Part shown: one piece after another, positions 38,543-46,267 of the stretch
How positions within the stretch are numbered: position 1 is the first letter of the stretch
Layout: each line of letters opens with the position of its first letter
Origin: a virus
IMG/VR virus record: IMGVR_UViG_3300024262_006558
Span: 124,001-188,000 of that record
Reading direction: 5' to 3' (one strand)
DNA: 64,000 nt
Notes under the pieces: generated by a model
The model's input: only the letters and a program-made list of their open reading frames with translations
Told to the model about the DNA's origin: nothing
Database searches by the model: none
Position numbers and translations under genes: made by a program

Positions 38543-41500
38543 GCAAGATAGCGCATTTAGCAGATATTCAAATTAGATTAGGAAGCCGACATCAAGAATA
38601 CAGACAAGTCTTTGAAAGAACTTACGAGGATTTGAAGATGCAGAAACCTAAGCGAATATACCTTGCTGGAGATATAAATCACAACAAAGCTGACATGTCT
38701 CCAAATGGAATAGATTTACTAGCTGAATTCTTTAGAGAACTTTCAAAAATTGCTCCAGTAGATGTTATCCCAGGTAATCATGATGTTAATCTAGCTCAAA
38801 TAGCTCAAGGAGACTCTTTGCAGAGCATTATACAATTGATGGATAACGGTAAAGTAGTTACAAACAATAATAAAAAAGATTTTGAAGGTAGTTTCTATGA
38901 AAAGGAAAATGGTAAATATCAAGTTTACTATTACCCTGAAAGCGGATTATACAATATCGACGAAGAGATAGTCTATGGACATTTTTCTTGTTTAGATAAT
39001 GAATTAATCACAATTAAAAGGAAAGATCCAAATAAAAAATACATTGCTTTCTACCATGGAGCCGTTCATGGTAGCATGAATGACAATGGGTATCAGAATA
39101 ATGATCCATCATTATATAGTGTCAGCGTCTTTAATGATTTTGATATGGTTATGATGGGTGACATACACGAGCATCAGGCTTTTAGAGATGATTTCAGCAT
39201 GGCTTATGCTGGCAGTTTAATTCAGCAGGGTTATGGGGAAGGGATTGAAAAAGGATACCTTATATGGGATCTGGATACGAATCAGTTTAGAAACCAATAT
39301 ATACTTAATGATTTTGGATGGGCCAAGGTCACAATCAGTCAAGGTGAGTCATGGGAAGATAGGTTGGAGTTTGTAAAATTCAGTAATAACAAGAAAAAGA
39401 CTAAGATTTATGTAGAGTGGGAAGATTTTGAGGAAAATATCTCAGTAGAGAAAAGTAATCAAATAATGAAATACATAAAATCTACTTATGGATGTGAAGT
39501 AGTTAATGTAATCCCTAAAACAATATATAAAAACACGCAACTGCAGTTAGATAGCGATAAATCTAAAGAGTTGATGAAACGCCAGGATATAGATATTTTC
39601 AAAGATTATTTGATTGAAAACAAATCTACATTCGACTATACTGATGATCTCTTTGACGAGTTATTAAAACTCTTCAAAGAAGTGGATACAACTTTAGAAA
39701 TAAAAGATAGAGAGTTTAGGGAGATATTATGGGACGTTAAAGAATTACAGGTTTCAAATCTGTTTTCATACCCATCAACCCCTAAGACATTTAACTTTGA
39801 TGACCTAGCAGGTATAACAGGTATATTCGGGGAAAACTATTGCGGTAAAACAAATATGATCAAATGCTTGGTATGGGTTCTTTTCCAACAAATATTAGAT
39901 GGTGGAGACACTAAAAAGCTAGTAAACATATACACTGAAAGCGACAGAGGGTGGGCTCAAGCAATTGTTACTATCGATGGATCTTTGTATAAGATATATA
40001 GAGAAGTGACTAATAGAGTCATCGCAAAAGGGAAGAAAGAAGGGGAGATAGACACTAAATATAAAACTAAATTTGAAATATGGAACGAAGATAAAGAGGA
40101 GTGGGAAGATGAGGTAAATGACAAGAAAACAAATGAGCAAAAAGCCGTCAAAGAACTTATTGAAAATTCACTAGGAGAATACAAAGATTTTACGAAAACA
40201 TCCCTTCAATCTCAAAGCGGTCAAGAGAACTACATCAACGCGGATCAGCAGCAGAGAAATACGCTTATTAGAAAGTTTATGGATCTTGAAAGTTATGATG
40301 ATAGATATAACTTTATTAATGATAGCAAGATGAAAGCTATTCTTAAAAAAAGAAAAGAACTAGGAGATCTTGAAGAGCTTCATGACAAAATAAAAGAAAT
40401 AGATGATGCGGTAGCTGAAGAGAATAAGAAACTAACTCAACTGAATTCTGAAAAATCTAAAGCGAATGATTCTCTAGAAGAAATAAACTCTAAAATACTA
40501 GATCTTACTGGAAAATTAGAAAAGGTTCAGCCTACTATTGAAAACAGTGTGGGCACAATCAATGAGAAACTAACTAAAGAAAGAACACTATTCAAACAAA
40601 ATGGAGCAGAATACAAAGAGCTAGACGCGTGGTTAAGTGAAAATCTGAAGAGAGAGATGTCGGAGAATATCTCTGAAAGCGCAAGTGATCTTAGTCAATC
40701 GATTGCAAACATAAATGTAAAGTTCAAGACAGGGAAAGAAGAGTATCAGGGAATAAACGCTTGGCTAAAGGAGTTTTCTAAGATTACACCTGAGGATCCA
40801 AAGCCAATTCAAGCATTACTAGAAGATGGTAGAGCAAAGGAAAAAGAATTACGAGACCTCATAGCTACATATTTAGGCAAAGAATGCCCTACTTGTGGAA
40901 CTGTAAGTAAAAAGCCTCAACCTGACAAAGAGAAGGGGTGTGTGGAAAAAATTTCCATTATTATAGATGAGAGATCTGTCTTGGAAAATAAACTTTCCAC
41001 CATCGATAGTTTAATTAAAAGGAATGCTACTTTTGATCAGAAATCGTTAAGACTTTCTGAGCTTAAGAACTCTTTACTTGAAATGAAAACTTTGAAAGAG
41101 GAATGTGTTCGTAAATTAGAAGTCTTGGAGAAATCTAGAGACATTCTAGAGCACAATTCCATGGTTGATGAGAAGAATAAAAGAAGAAGCGTGTTAAAAC
41201 AGCTTTTAGAATCATCTAAGAATCAAATCGAAGAATGGAAGAAGATGATAGTGACCGTGCAAGACAATCAAGTTCATATAGAAAAGAATGCTAAGATTCA
41301 AAGCGAGATATCTAAATTGAAAGAAATTTATATCGATAGTAAAGAGTTGCATGATAGTTTAGGTAGACAAATCAGCTTGACTTTAGGGGATATAACTTTC
41401 CAAGAAAAAAACTCTAAACAATTTGAAGATAAACTAAAAGAAATTAAGAATTGTGATTTAGATTTCAAGAAATATTCTATATTCTTACAAGCTGTACACA

Positions 41501-41997
41501 GAGATGGTATTCCAGCAAAAATAATTAAGAAGCGCTTACCAATTGTCAACAGTAAAATAAAAAGTATAATCAGAGATTTAGTCCAATTTAATATTGAGTT
41601 AGAAATGTTGCCTAATGGTAATATACATGAGTTTTATTACTACAACCACGATCAAAGTGACAAGTTACCACTTACCACAGCATCTGGTTCACAAAAGTTT
41701 ATGGCTAATCTAGCAATTAAAGATGCAATGCATTTCGCCACGTATCTCCCAAAGCCCTCAATGTGTATTGTGGATGAAGGGTTTGATGTTTTAGCTCCAC
41801 AATTGAAGATGAAAATGAATGATATATTTCAATACTGGAAGAACAAATATAAAAACGTTTTCATTGTAACACATGATGGTTTAATTAAAGACTTTGTGGA
41901 AAATGTAATTACAGTTTACAGGACTCAAGACGATATACCTGAATCGTATAAAGACAAATACGCAGAAGCGTGGACCACTGGAATAAATATTACATAA
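38539..41997 (+). CDS. SbcD-SbcC (Mre11-Rad50) single-chain fusion
   Basis: 1152 residues joining two proteins usually made separately (T4 gp47 and gp46). Residues 1-~330 are an SbcD/Mre11 phosphoesterase: HLADIQIRLGSRHQEY, LAGDINHN near 42, PGNHDVN near 78, HGAVHG near 173 and MMGDIHEHQ near 205. Motif I reads D-I-Q where D-x-H is normal. Residues ~395-1152 are SbcC/Rad50: Walker A GIFGENYCGKTN near 428, coiled coil, zinc hook CPTCG near 782, second coiled coil, signature TASGSQKF near 1047, Walker B MCIVDEGFDVL near 1075 and a His-switch VTHDG. It would process DNA ends for recombination-dependent replication. One continuous open frame; no frameshift or stop between the parts. Confidence 0.93.
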   Translation: MSKIAHLADIQIRLGSRHQEYRQVFERTYEDLKMQKPKRIYLAGDINHNKADMSPNGIDLLAEFFRELSKIAPVDVIPGNHDVNLAQIAQGDSLQSIIQLMDNGKVVTNNNKKDFEGSFYEKENGKYQVYYYPESGLYNIDEEIVYGHFSCLDNELITIKRKDPNKKYIAFYHGAVHGSMNDNGYQNNDPSLYSVSVFNDFDMVMMGDIHEHQAFRDDFSMAYAGSLIQQGYGEGIEKGYLIWDLDTNQFRNQYILNDFGWAKVTISQGESWEDRLEFVKFSNNKKKTKIYVEWEDFEENISVEKSNQIMKYIKSTYGCEVVNVIPKTIYKNTQLQLDSDKSKELMKRQDIDIFKDYLIENKSTFDYTDDLFDELLKLFKEVDTTLEIKDREFREILWDVKELQVSNLFSYPSTPKTFNFDDLAGITGIFGENYCGKTNMIKCLVWVLFQQILDGGDTKKLVNIYTESDRGWAQAIVTIDGSLYKIYREVTNRVIAKGKKEGEIDTKYKTKFEIWNEDKEEWEDEVNDKKTNEQKAVKELIENSLGEYKDFTKTSLQSQSGQENYINADQQQRNTLIRKFMDLESYDDRYNFINDSKMKAILKKRKELGDLEELHDKIKEIDDAVAEENKKLTQLNSEKSKANDSLEEINSKILDLTGKLEKVQPTIENSVGTINEKLTKERTLFKQNGAEYKELDAWLSENLKREMSENISESASDLSQSIANINVKFKTGKEEYQGINAWLKEFSKITPEDPKPIQALLEDGRAKEKELRDLIATYLGKECPTCGTVSKKPQPDKEKGCVEKISIIIDERSVLENKLSTIDSLIKRNATFDQKSLRLSELKNSLLEMKTLKEECVRKLEVLEKSRDILEHNSMVDEKNKRRSVLKQLLESSKNQIEEWKKMIVTVQDNQVHIEKNAKIQSEISKLKEIYIDSKELHDSLGRQISLTLGDITFQEKNSKQFEDKLKEIKNCDLDFKKYSIFLQAVHRDGIPAKIIKKRLPIVNSKIKSIIRDLVQFNIELEMLPNGNIHEFYYYNHDQSDKLPLTTASGSQKFMANLAIKDAMHFATYLPKPSMCIVDEGFDVLAPQLKMKMNDIFQYWKNKYKNVFIVTHDGLIKDFVENVITVYRTQDDIPESYKDKYAEAWTTGINIT

Positions 41998-41998
41998 C

Positions 41999-42184
41999 AT
42001 GGATAATGAAGAAAAAAAAATGGACCCTCAATTAAAGTTAGCAATCAAGCTATTTTTAATAAGAGAGGTTCCAGAAAATTACAGCGGACATGCTCAAGAT
42101 CTCGCCGATGAATTAGAGGAAAATTTACTAGGTATGGGTTTCGACCTAGAAACTGTCATTCAATATAAAACAAAAAACAAATGA
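41999..42184 (+). CDS. Small unknown protein
   Basis: 61 residues, acidic, helical (LKLAIKLFLIREVPENY, HAQDLADELEENLLGMG). No family recognised. It sits between the SbcCD fusion and the nuclease, starting one base after the former's stop and overlapping the latter by 4 bases, so it belongs to this DNA-metabolism operon and may be a subunit or regulator. Confidence 0.68.
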   Translation: MDNEEKKMDPQLKLAIKLFLIREVPENYSGHAQDLADELEENLLGMGFDLETVIQYKTKNK

Positions 42185-43050
42185 GTTTAACAACAGAGCA
42201 AAAAACAAAGTTAAATAAGATAGCTCAAGAAATAAGAGATGCAGTATCAAAGAAGCAGGAAACCGCTTCTTTGAGCTTCGTAGAAGACACTCACACGTAT
42301 TACATCAAAAACCTACAAGGTGAAGTTGTAACTTCATATCCGTCAGTATCCACTGTGCTACATAGATTCTACACCCCTTTTATCGCGGAGAACACAAAGT
42401 CTTTCAAAGACTGCGGTGGAGATCCAGCAAAAGAGAAAGAATTACTAGACGGATGGGCGGCTACAGGGACTTACGCGTCTCACCAGGGTAGTAGAGTTCA
42501 TTATTTACTAGAGAAGCATCTAATAGACATGTATGGAGCTTACAAAGAAGTGAGACAGCCTATATTCGAATGTGATGATGAACAGATTAAAAACGGTGAT
42601 AAAATGATTACCGCAGGGAAAGAGTATATCGATCTCATGCACGAGAGAGGGGCTATACTTCTAGATACGGAGATGGTTTTAGGTAGTGCAGAGTTAGGCT
42701 ATACAGGCCAGCCCGATAAAGTGTGGGTAATGTTTGATAAAGATGGGAATCCTGGGATAGTAATTACTGATTGGAAATCAAACAAGCCAAAAAATATGAA
42801 ACCAAACAGGTGGACAAAGCCTATGTTACACCCATTTCATTATCTAGATGATACAGCCCTTGGCCACTACAATGTCCAACTTCCTCTTTATGGAAAATTG
42901 CTATTGAAAATGTTGGAAGACAGTAAATTTAAAGACATTAAAATATTAGGGTGTATTGTAGTTCACGTGACAGATAAAGGGGAGTTTAATGAATTTAGAG
43001 TTTCTAAAAAAACAATTGACACCACGCTAGCTTTAGATATTAATAAATAA
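42181..43050 (+). CDS. PD-(D/E)XK nuclease, Cas4/RecB-like
   Basis: 289 residues. Motifs in order: GSRVHYLLEKH near residue 101 (His), DTEMVLGSAELGYTGQPDKVWV near 162-183 (the Glu and the metal-binding Asp), ITDWKSNK near 197 (D-x-K), then NVQLPLYGKLL near 232 (QxxxY). This is the RecB/AddB/Cas4-type order. The likely role is DNA end processing with the neighbouring SbcCD fusion, or host DNA degradation. No Cys cluster is visible, so it lacks the iron-sulphur site of Cas4 or AddB. Overlap of 4 bases upstream, one base downstream. Confidence 0.83.
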   Translation: MSLTTEQKTKLNKIAQEIRDAVSKKQETASLSFVEDTHTYYIKNLQGEVVTSYPSVSTVLHRFYTPFIAENTKSFKDCGGDPAKEKELLDGWAATGTYASHQGSRVHYLLEKHLIDMYGAYKEVRQPIFECDDEQIKNGDKMITAGKEYIDLMHERGAILLDTEMVLGSAELGYTGQPDKVWVMFDKDGNPGIVITDWKSNKPKNMKPNRWTKPMLHPFHYLDDTALGHYNVQLPLYGKLLLKMLEDSKFKDIKILGCIVVHVTDKGEFNEFRVSKKTIDTTLALDINK

Positions 43051-43325
43051 TGAAAGGACCAAAAGAAATAAGTAAGCAGGAAATTACCGAAGGGTTTAAA
43101 GAGTTTTTAACTGTAGGAAAACTTAAAGATTTTTTAGCAAAGCACGACCTGCCAGATGATGCTAAAGTTTTAGTAGAGAGATTGGAAGATCGCTATTTTG
43201 AAAATAACAACTGGCCAGTATATATTAAGCCAGGGGAGATGGGTTTAAATCAATATCACCCCGTATGGAGCGGGGTGCATTACAAGGATGATAAAGATAT
43301 TCTATTTTTAGATGTTCACTATTAG
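43050..43325 (+). CDS. Small conserved-looking phage protein
   Basis: 91 residues: ITEGFKEFLTVGKLKDFLAKH, DDAKVLVERLEDRYF, NNWPVYIKPGEMGLN. I recall similar 'TVGKLKDFLAKHDLPDDAKV' proteins in many phage genomes, with no defined function. The acidic/aromatic C-terminus (WSGVHYKDDKDILFLDVHY) looks like an edge strand. Last gene of the primase-nuclease operon. Confidence 0.72.
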   Translation: MKGPKEISKQEITEGFKEFLTVGKLKDFLAKHDLPDDAKVLVERLEDRYFENNNWPVYIKPGEMGLNQYHPVWSGVHYKDDKDILFLDVHY

Positions 43326-43374
43326 CAACAAATTTTAGATTTGTACGTTATTACTAAAAATAAGTATATAAACT

Positions 43375-43692
43375 ATGAAAAAAATATTAACATTAATTAC
43401 GGTTTCCATAATGTCATTCTCATGCTCTTGCGGATGCTTTTCTGGTGAAGCAGAGCCTCAGAAGAAAGTATATGTAAAGGTTAAGACCGTTGATGGTCAG
43501 TGGTCTAAAGCTCCATTGATTTGGACTATTCCACAGGAAACCACGCTGTTTATAGATCAAGACAAAGGGAGTTATTGGCTAGCTTATAGACGTAAAGGGT
43601 TTAGTCATGGGTCTAGATTGAGAAATGCGGTTATTGATTTTAAAATTACAAAAACAATAAAAGACATTCAAGATGAAAAATTAATCAAATAA
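43375..43692 (+). CDS. Putative lipoprotein
   Basis: 105 residues. KKILTLITVSIMSFSCSCGCF is a signal peptide with a lipobox-like FSC near residue 17, so the mature protein would be anchored in a membrane after lipidation. The rest (VYVKVKTVDGQWSKAPLIW, ETTLFIDQDKGSYWLAYRRKGF) is a small beta domain. Phage lipoproteins often block superinfection; that is a guess here. Starts 50 nt after the previous gene. Confidence 0.7.
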   Translation: MKKILTLITVSIMSFSCSCGCFSGEAEPQKKVYVKVKTVDGQWSKAPLIWTIPQETTLFIDQDKGSYWLAYRRKGFSHGSRLRNAVIDFKITKTIKDIQDEKLIK

Positions 43693-43694
43693 TT

Positions 43695-44024
43695 ATGCAA
43701 AAGGAATTTATTTTATGTGCTGCAATAGATTATGACGGTACCATTGTCTGCGGACACAGACATGGTGACTGCTATGATGTACTAAAATCATTGATAGGAG
43801 AGATTGATGCAGATAAACTTCCAGCTAGAGACAAGCAAGGATTCTTAACTTCTGAAAACAGATACGTTGGACGAGAGGAAGCTTGGGTTATAGCAAAAGA
43901 GAGAAAGCAGGTCGTTCATGGCCTTAAGGCAAGCGATCGAGATAATGATGAATTAGATGAATTAGACAAGCATTTAGGCATAAAGAAGCCTGTGTCTATT
44001 CTTATATCAGAAAATTTATATTAA
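43695..44024 (+). CDS. Widespread phage protein of unknown function
   Basis: 109 residues. ILCAAIDYDGTIVCGHRHGDCYDV, then KQGFLTSENRYVGREEAWVIAK. I recall this combination (AAI...GHRHxDC...QGFLTSxNRYVxREEAxxIA) from many phages and some bacteria; its role is unknown. The clustered Cys and His could bind metal. Two bases after the lipoprotein gene. Confidence 0.78.
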   Translation: MQKEFILCAAIDYDGTIVCGHRHGDCYDVLKSLIGEIDADKLPARDKQGFLTSENRYVGREEAWVIAKERKQVVHGLKASDRDNDELDELDKHLGIKKPVSILISENLY

Positions 44025-44034
44025 ACCAAAAATT

Positions 44035-44139
44035 ATGAAAAAGCTTGATAGACGTACTAGTATTATGTTAAATACAATTATGTCACTAGTCGCCCTTGCT
44101 ATACTTGCTTTCATTTTCTACTGCGTCGACAAATTATAA
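44035..44139 (+). CDS. 34-residue single-pass membrane protein
   Basis: Short gene: MKKLDRRTSIMLNTIMSLVA followed by LAILAFIFYCVDKL and a TAA stop. A basic N-terminus and one ~20-residue hydrophobic segment, so N-in single-pass topology. It lies in a 125-nt gap between coding genes and has an A-rich leader without a Shine-Dalgarno sequence. Could be a micro-holin or an inhibitor of a host membrane protein; function unknown. Confidence 0.55.
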   Translation: MKKLDRRTSIMLNTIMSLVALAILAFIFYCVDKL

Positions 44140-44148
44140 TTTATAAAA

Positions 44149-44538
44149 ATGAGCATATCAACTAAGGCAAACATAATTGAAGTAAGTGATTGGGATAAGT
44201 TAGTATCCGAAACTTATGGTAGACCATATAGATTTCAACAACAAGACGGTTGTAAAGGTAGAGGAACATTTAGCATAGAAATACCCTCAGATTACACCGA
44301 GGAAGAAGATATGCATCATTCTATACCTGAAATTGTTAATGGGGAAGTTATGGGAGTTAAATTCCCTACCTGGTTAAAGCGTGACCCTAAGCAATTATTA
44401 TCTGAAGATGATAGCGAAAGTTCTTTAGAAATATTCTGGGAAAGAAATTTTTATCCTGATATTCATACTGTTGCAAATGATTTGCATAAAAAAGGATTAA
44501 TAGAATCTGATACTTATATTATTAATATTGATTGGTAA
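44149..44538 (+). CDS. Unknown accessory protein
   Basis: 129 residues. NIIEVSDWDKLVSETYGRPYRF, then QDGCKGRGTFSIEIPSDYTEEE and LEIFWERNFYPDIHTVANDLHK. No family recognised. Ends 2 bases before the converging stop of the tail-tube-like gene. Confidence 0.7.
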   Translation: MSISTKANIIEVSDWDKLVSETYGRPYRFQQQDGCKGRGTFSIEIPSDYTEEEDMHHSIPEIVNGEVMGVKFPTWLKRDPKQLLSEDDSESSLEIFWERNFYPDIHTVANDLHKKGLIESDTYIINIDW

Positions 44539-44540
44539 AT

Positions 44541-44993
44541 CTACTCAATAATACAACATGTAGGTTTAATAGTAAGAGTGATATAGCGCACGTCACTACT
44601 TGAATAATCTAATTCGCCAAAATTAACCTTAACACTCTCAACTACAATCACAAAGGTTTCAATAACTACCCCAGTCGGATCAAGGCTTGACATTCTAATA
44701 GTAAACATTTCTAACTCACCATTCAATTTCCTATCTTTACAGTAATCAATTAAATTAATCATAGATGAGCTTGTTGATATTCCATGCCCATATAAATCAA
44801 TAATATCTATGCTCATCTCTTCCCAAGACATATTTTGCAAATTGTAGTGAGGTAAATCAGCTCTCTGAACAGCAAACTCTGGAATATTAAAATGTTCATC
44901 AAATCTTAATGAGAATCTATTCCTTCTCATTGGCTCTTCTATAGGAGTAGCGATCAATTTTTTATTATATGCGTGATAAAACTTTTTCCTCAT
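44541..44993 (-). CDS. Tail tube-like protein with MRKKFYHAY tag
   Basis: 150 residues. Residues 1-9 are the tag peptide MRKKFYHAY (see also 45924, 46115, 46264). The remainder has the T4 gp19/tail-tube pattern: RNRFSLRFDEHFNIPEFAVQ, RADLPHYNLQ, WEEMSIDIIDLYGH, SSLDPTGVVIETF, VKVNFGELDYSSSDVRYITL. Every strand of the tube fold seems present, so unlike the neighbouring fragments this looks complete. It may be the functional tail tube, a baseplate-adjacent tube-like protein, or a paralogue. It is not next to a sheath gene, which is unusual for a main tail tube gene. Confidence 0.65.
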   Translation of the reverse strand: MRKKFYHAYNKKLIATPIEEPMRRNRFSLRFDEHFNIPEFAVQRADLPHYNLQNMSWEEMSIDIIDLYGHGISTSSSMINLIDYCKDRKLNGELEMFTIRMSSLDPTGVVIETFVIVVESVKVNFGELDYSSSDVRYITLTIKPTCCIIE

Positions 44994-45007
44994 AATTCAA
45001 ACTTTTA

Positions 45008-45868
45008 CTAAAACCAGCCCCATCTTCTTCTTGATCTATTCTTTGTGCGTCTCCATTGCTGAGTTTCTGCAACAGGCTCATCTTCGGGAACTTCTTCAGG
45101 TTCAGAAATCATCTCAGGCTCTTCTTGAACATCTGGCTGCACAGGCTCGACAGGCTCTACAGGCTCTGGATTAATCATATTGACAGGCTCTTGTGGAGTT
45201 GTTTTAGGCGCCTCTGGTGATACTTCTGGATTATCTGGAGTAACATTACTCGCTGGCTCTCCAGGGTTCTCATCTGTTACTGTAGGGGTTTTCTTAGGTA
45301 CTCTTGTAGGTTCTTGACTAAACTGATTCTGATCTTCTCTAGACTCTTCTTCATCTGGAGTAGGAATAGGTTTGTCAGTTAAGTTTGATTGGTAATTTTT
45401 AGCAATGTTTGGTTTGTATGTAGCTTCTACACTTTTGATATCTTTATCATTAGGGTTGTATCCCGTAATGTTATCGCTAAAGAATCTGTCAGTAAACCAC
45501 ATTCCTTTAATTCTATCTGCTCTAAACATTCTCCAGTCGTTTTCAGCTTCAGCGCTTCTAACTCCTGTTTTTTTGGCTGCTTTTTCAGATTGTCCAATAA
45601 CATGTAACCCTCTAACGACTTTATTACCTTTAGAGTTAGTTCCCATAACCACTGGCCTTACAACACGATACTTCTGTACGGGCATTTCTTCGCCTTTATA
45701 AAGAATTCCTATTTCCCTACCTTGCTCAATTGCCTGCTTCATCATATCAGCGCTAAAAGCCACTCTCTCACCACTCTTTGCAAGTAGCTTAGTTTTAGTG
45801 GCCATATCAGCTTCACTGATGATTCCAGCTAGTAATTGTGATCTTTTCTTAAAGGACTCTGATAGCAT
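45008..45868 (-). CDS. WYL-like domain protein with Pro/Glu-rich tail
   Basis: 286 residues. The N-terminus LSESFKKRSQLLAGI resembles short helical leaders of T4-like virion proteins. Residues ~38-145 look WYL-like: MKQAIEQGREIGILYKGEE, QKYRVVRPVVMG, KGNKVVRGLHVIGQS, then DWRMFRADRIKGMWFTDRFF. WYL domains bind nucleic acid or nucleotides and often regulate defence genes. Here there is no HTH; instead there is a ~100-residue Pro/Glu/Val-rich stretch and a basic C-terminus (RRTKNRSRRRWGWF). It lies directly upstream of the tube-like gene and is divergent from the tag-cassette genes. Confidence 0.6.
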   Translation of the reverse strand: MLSESFKKRSQLLAGIISEADMATKTKLLAKSGERVAFSADMMKQAIEQGREIGILYKGEEMPVQKYRVVRPVVMGTNSKGNKVVRGLHVIGQSEKAAKKTGVRSAEAENDWRMFRADRIKGMWFTDRFFSDNITGYNPNDKDIKSVEATYKPNIAKNYQSNLTDKPIPTPDEEESREDQNQFSQEPTRVPKKTPTVTDENPGEPASNVTPDNPEVSPEAPKTTPQEPVNMINPEPVEPVEPVQPDVQEEPEMISEPEEVPEDEPVAETQQWRRTKNRSRRRWGWF

Positions 45869-45923
45869 GTAAATAAATAGTGCGAAACTTTAATATGTCA
45901 AACTTTATCACTACATTTTATTT

Positions 45924-46118
45924 ATGAGAAAGAAGTTTTACCACGCATTTAAAAAACATAAAATAATATTTATGTCACCTGGAATATACACCAGGGAAAT
46001 AGATAGGTCTTTTGTGATGGTGTCAGGAGCAACTAATTCAAATTTTATAGCAGGTATTGATCCAGCCGTTAAGTCTCCAAGAATTGATATGCTAAAGGTT
46101 TTTGGATCAGCATCATGA
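45924..46118 (+). CDS. Tagged fragment: tail sheath N-terminus
   Basis: 64 residues. Tag MRKKFYHAF, then a short basic linker, then MSPGIYTREIDRSFVMVSG, which is the typical N-terminal start of a contractile tail sheath protein (SPGxYxxEIDxS). The frame then ends after about 45 sheath-like residues; a full sheath is several hundred. The linker DNA (A/T-only, with AATATTT before the internal ATG) looks like a former gene-upstream region read through in frame. Stop overlaps the next tag start by ATGA. Possibly a decaying copy, possibly a functional peptide. Confidence 0.55.
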   Translation: MRKKFYHAFKKHKIIFMSPGIYTREIDRSFVMVSGATNSNFIAGIDPAVKSPRIDMLKVFGSAS

Positions 46119-46267
46119 GAAAACGGTTCTATCACGCATATAAAAAGAAAAGTATGGCTCAAAAGTTTTTAGAGCTTAGTAATATTATTCATGAGAGAGC
46201 TGTGAGAGGTTCAGCGAACTTTATAATAACTAGCACGGCTATGGCAAATAAAATAAAAAAAATATGA
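46115..46267 (+). CDS. Tagged fragment: major capsid protein segment
   Basis: 50 residues. Tag MRKRFYHAY, basic linker, then FLELSNIIHERAVRGSANFI followed by ITSTAMANKI. This matches the internal T4 gp23-like capsid segment with pattern RGxGNFIIxSxxVxNxL, but nothing before or after it. The gene starts inside the previous stop (ATGA) and its own stop overlaps the next tag start in the same way. A real capsid protein would be about 400-500 residues and is not in this window. Confidence 0.5.
   Translation: MRKRFYHAYKKKSMAQKFLELSNIIHERAVRGSANFIITSTAMANKIKKI

Noticed and set aside
39052-39075. Hairpin CTACCATG/CATGGTAG within the SbcCD fusion
   Set aside because: Only 8 bp with an 8-nt loop, inside a conserved His motif region; likely coincidence.
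45389-45701. Two + strand open frames opposite the WYL-like gene
   Set aside because: Shadows of the minus-strand gene; no start context or plausible protein.
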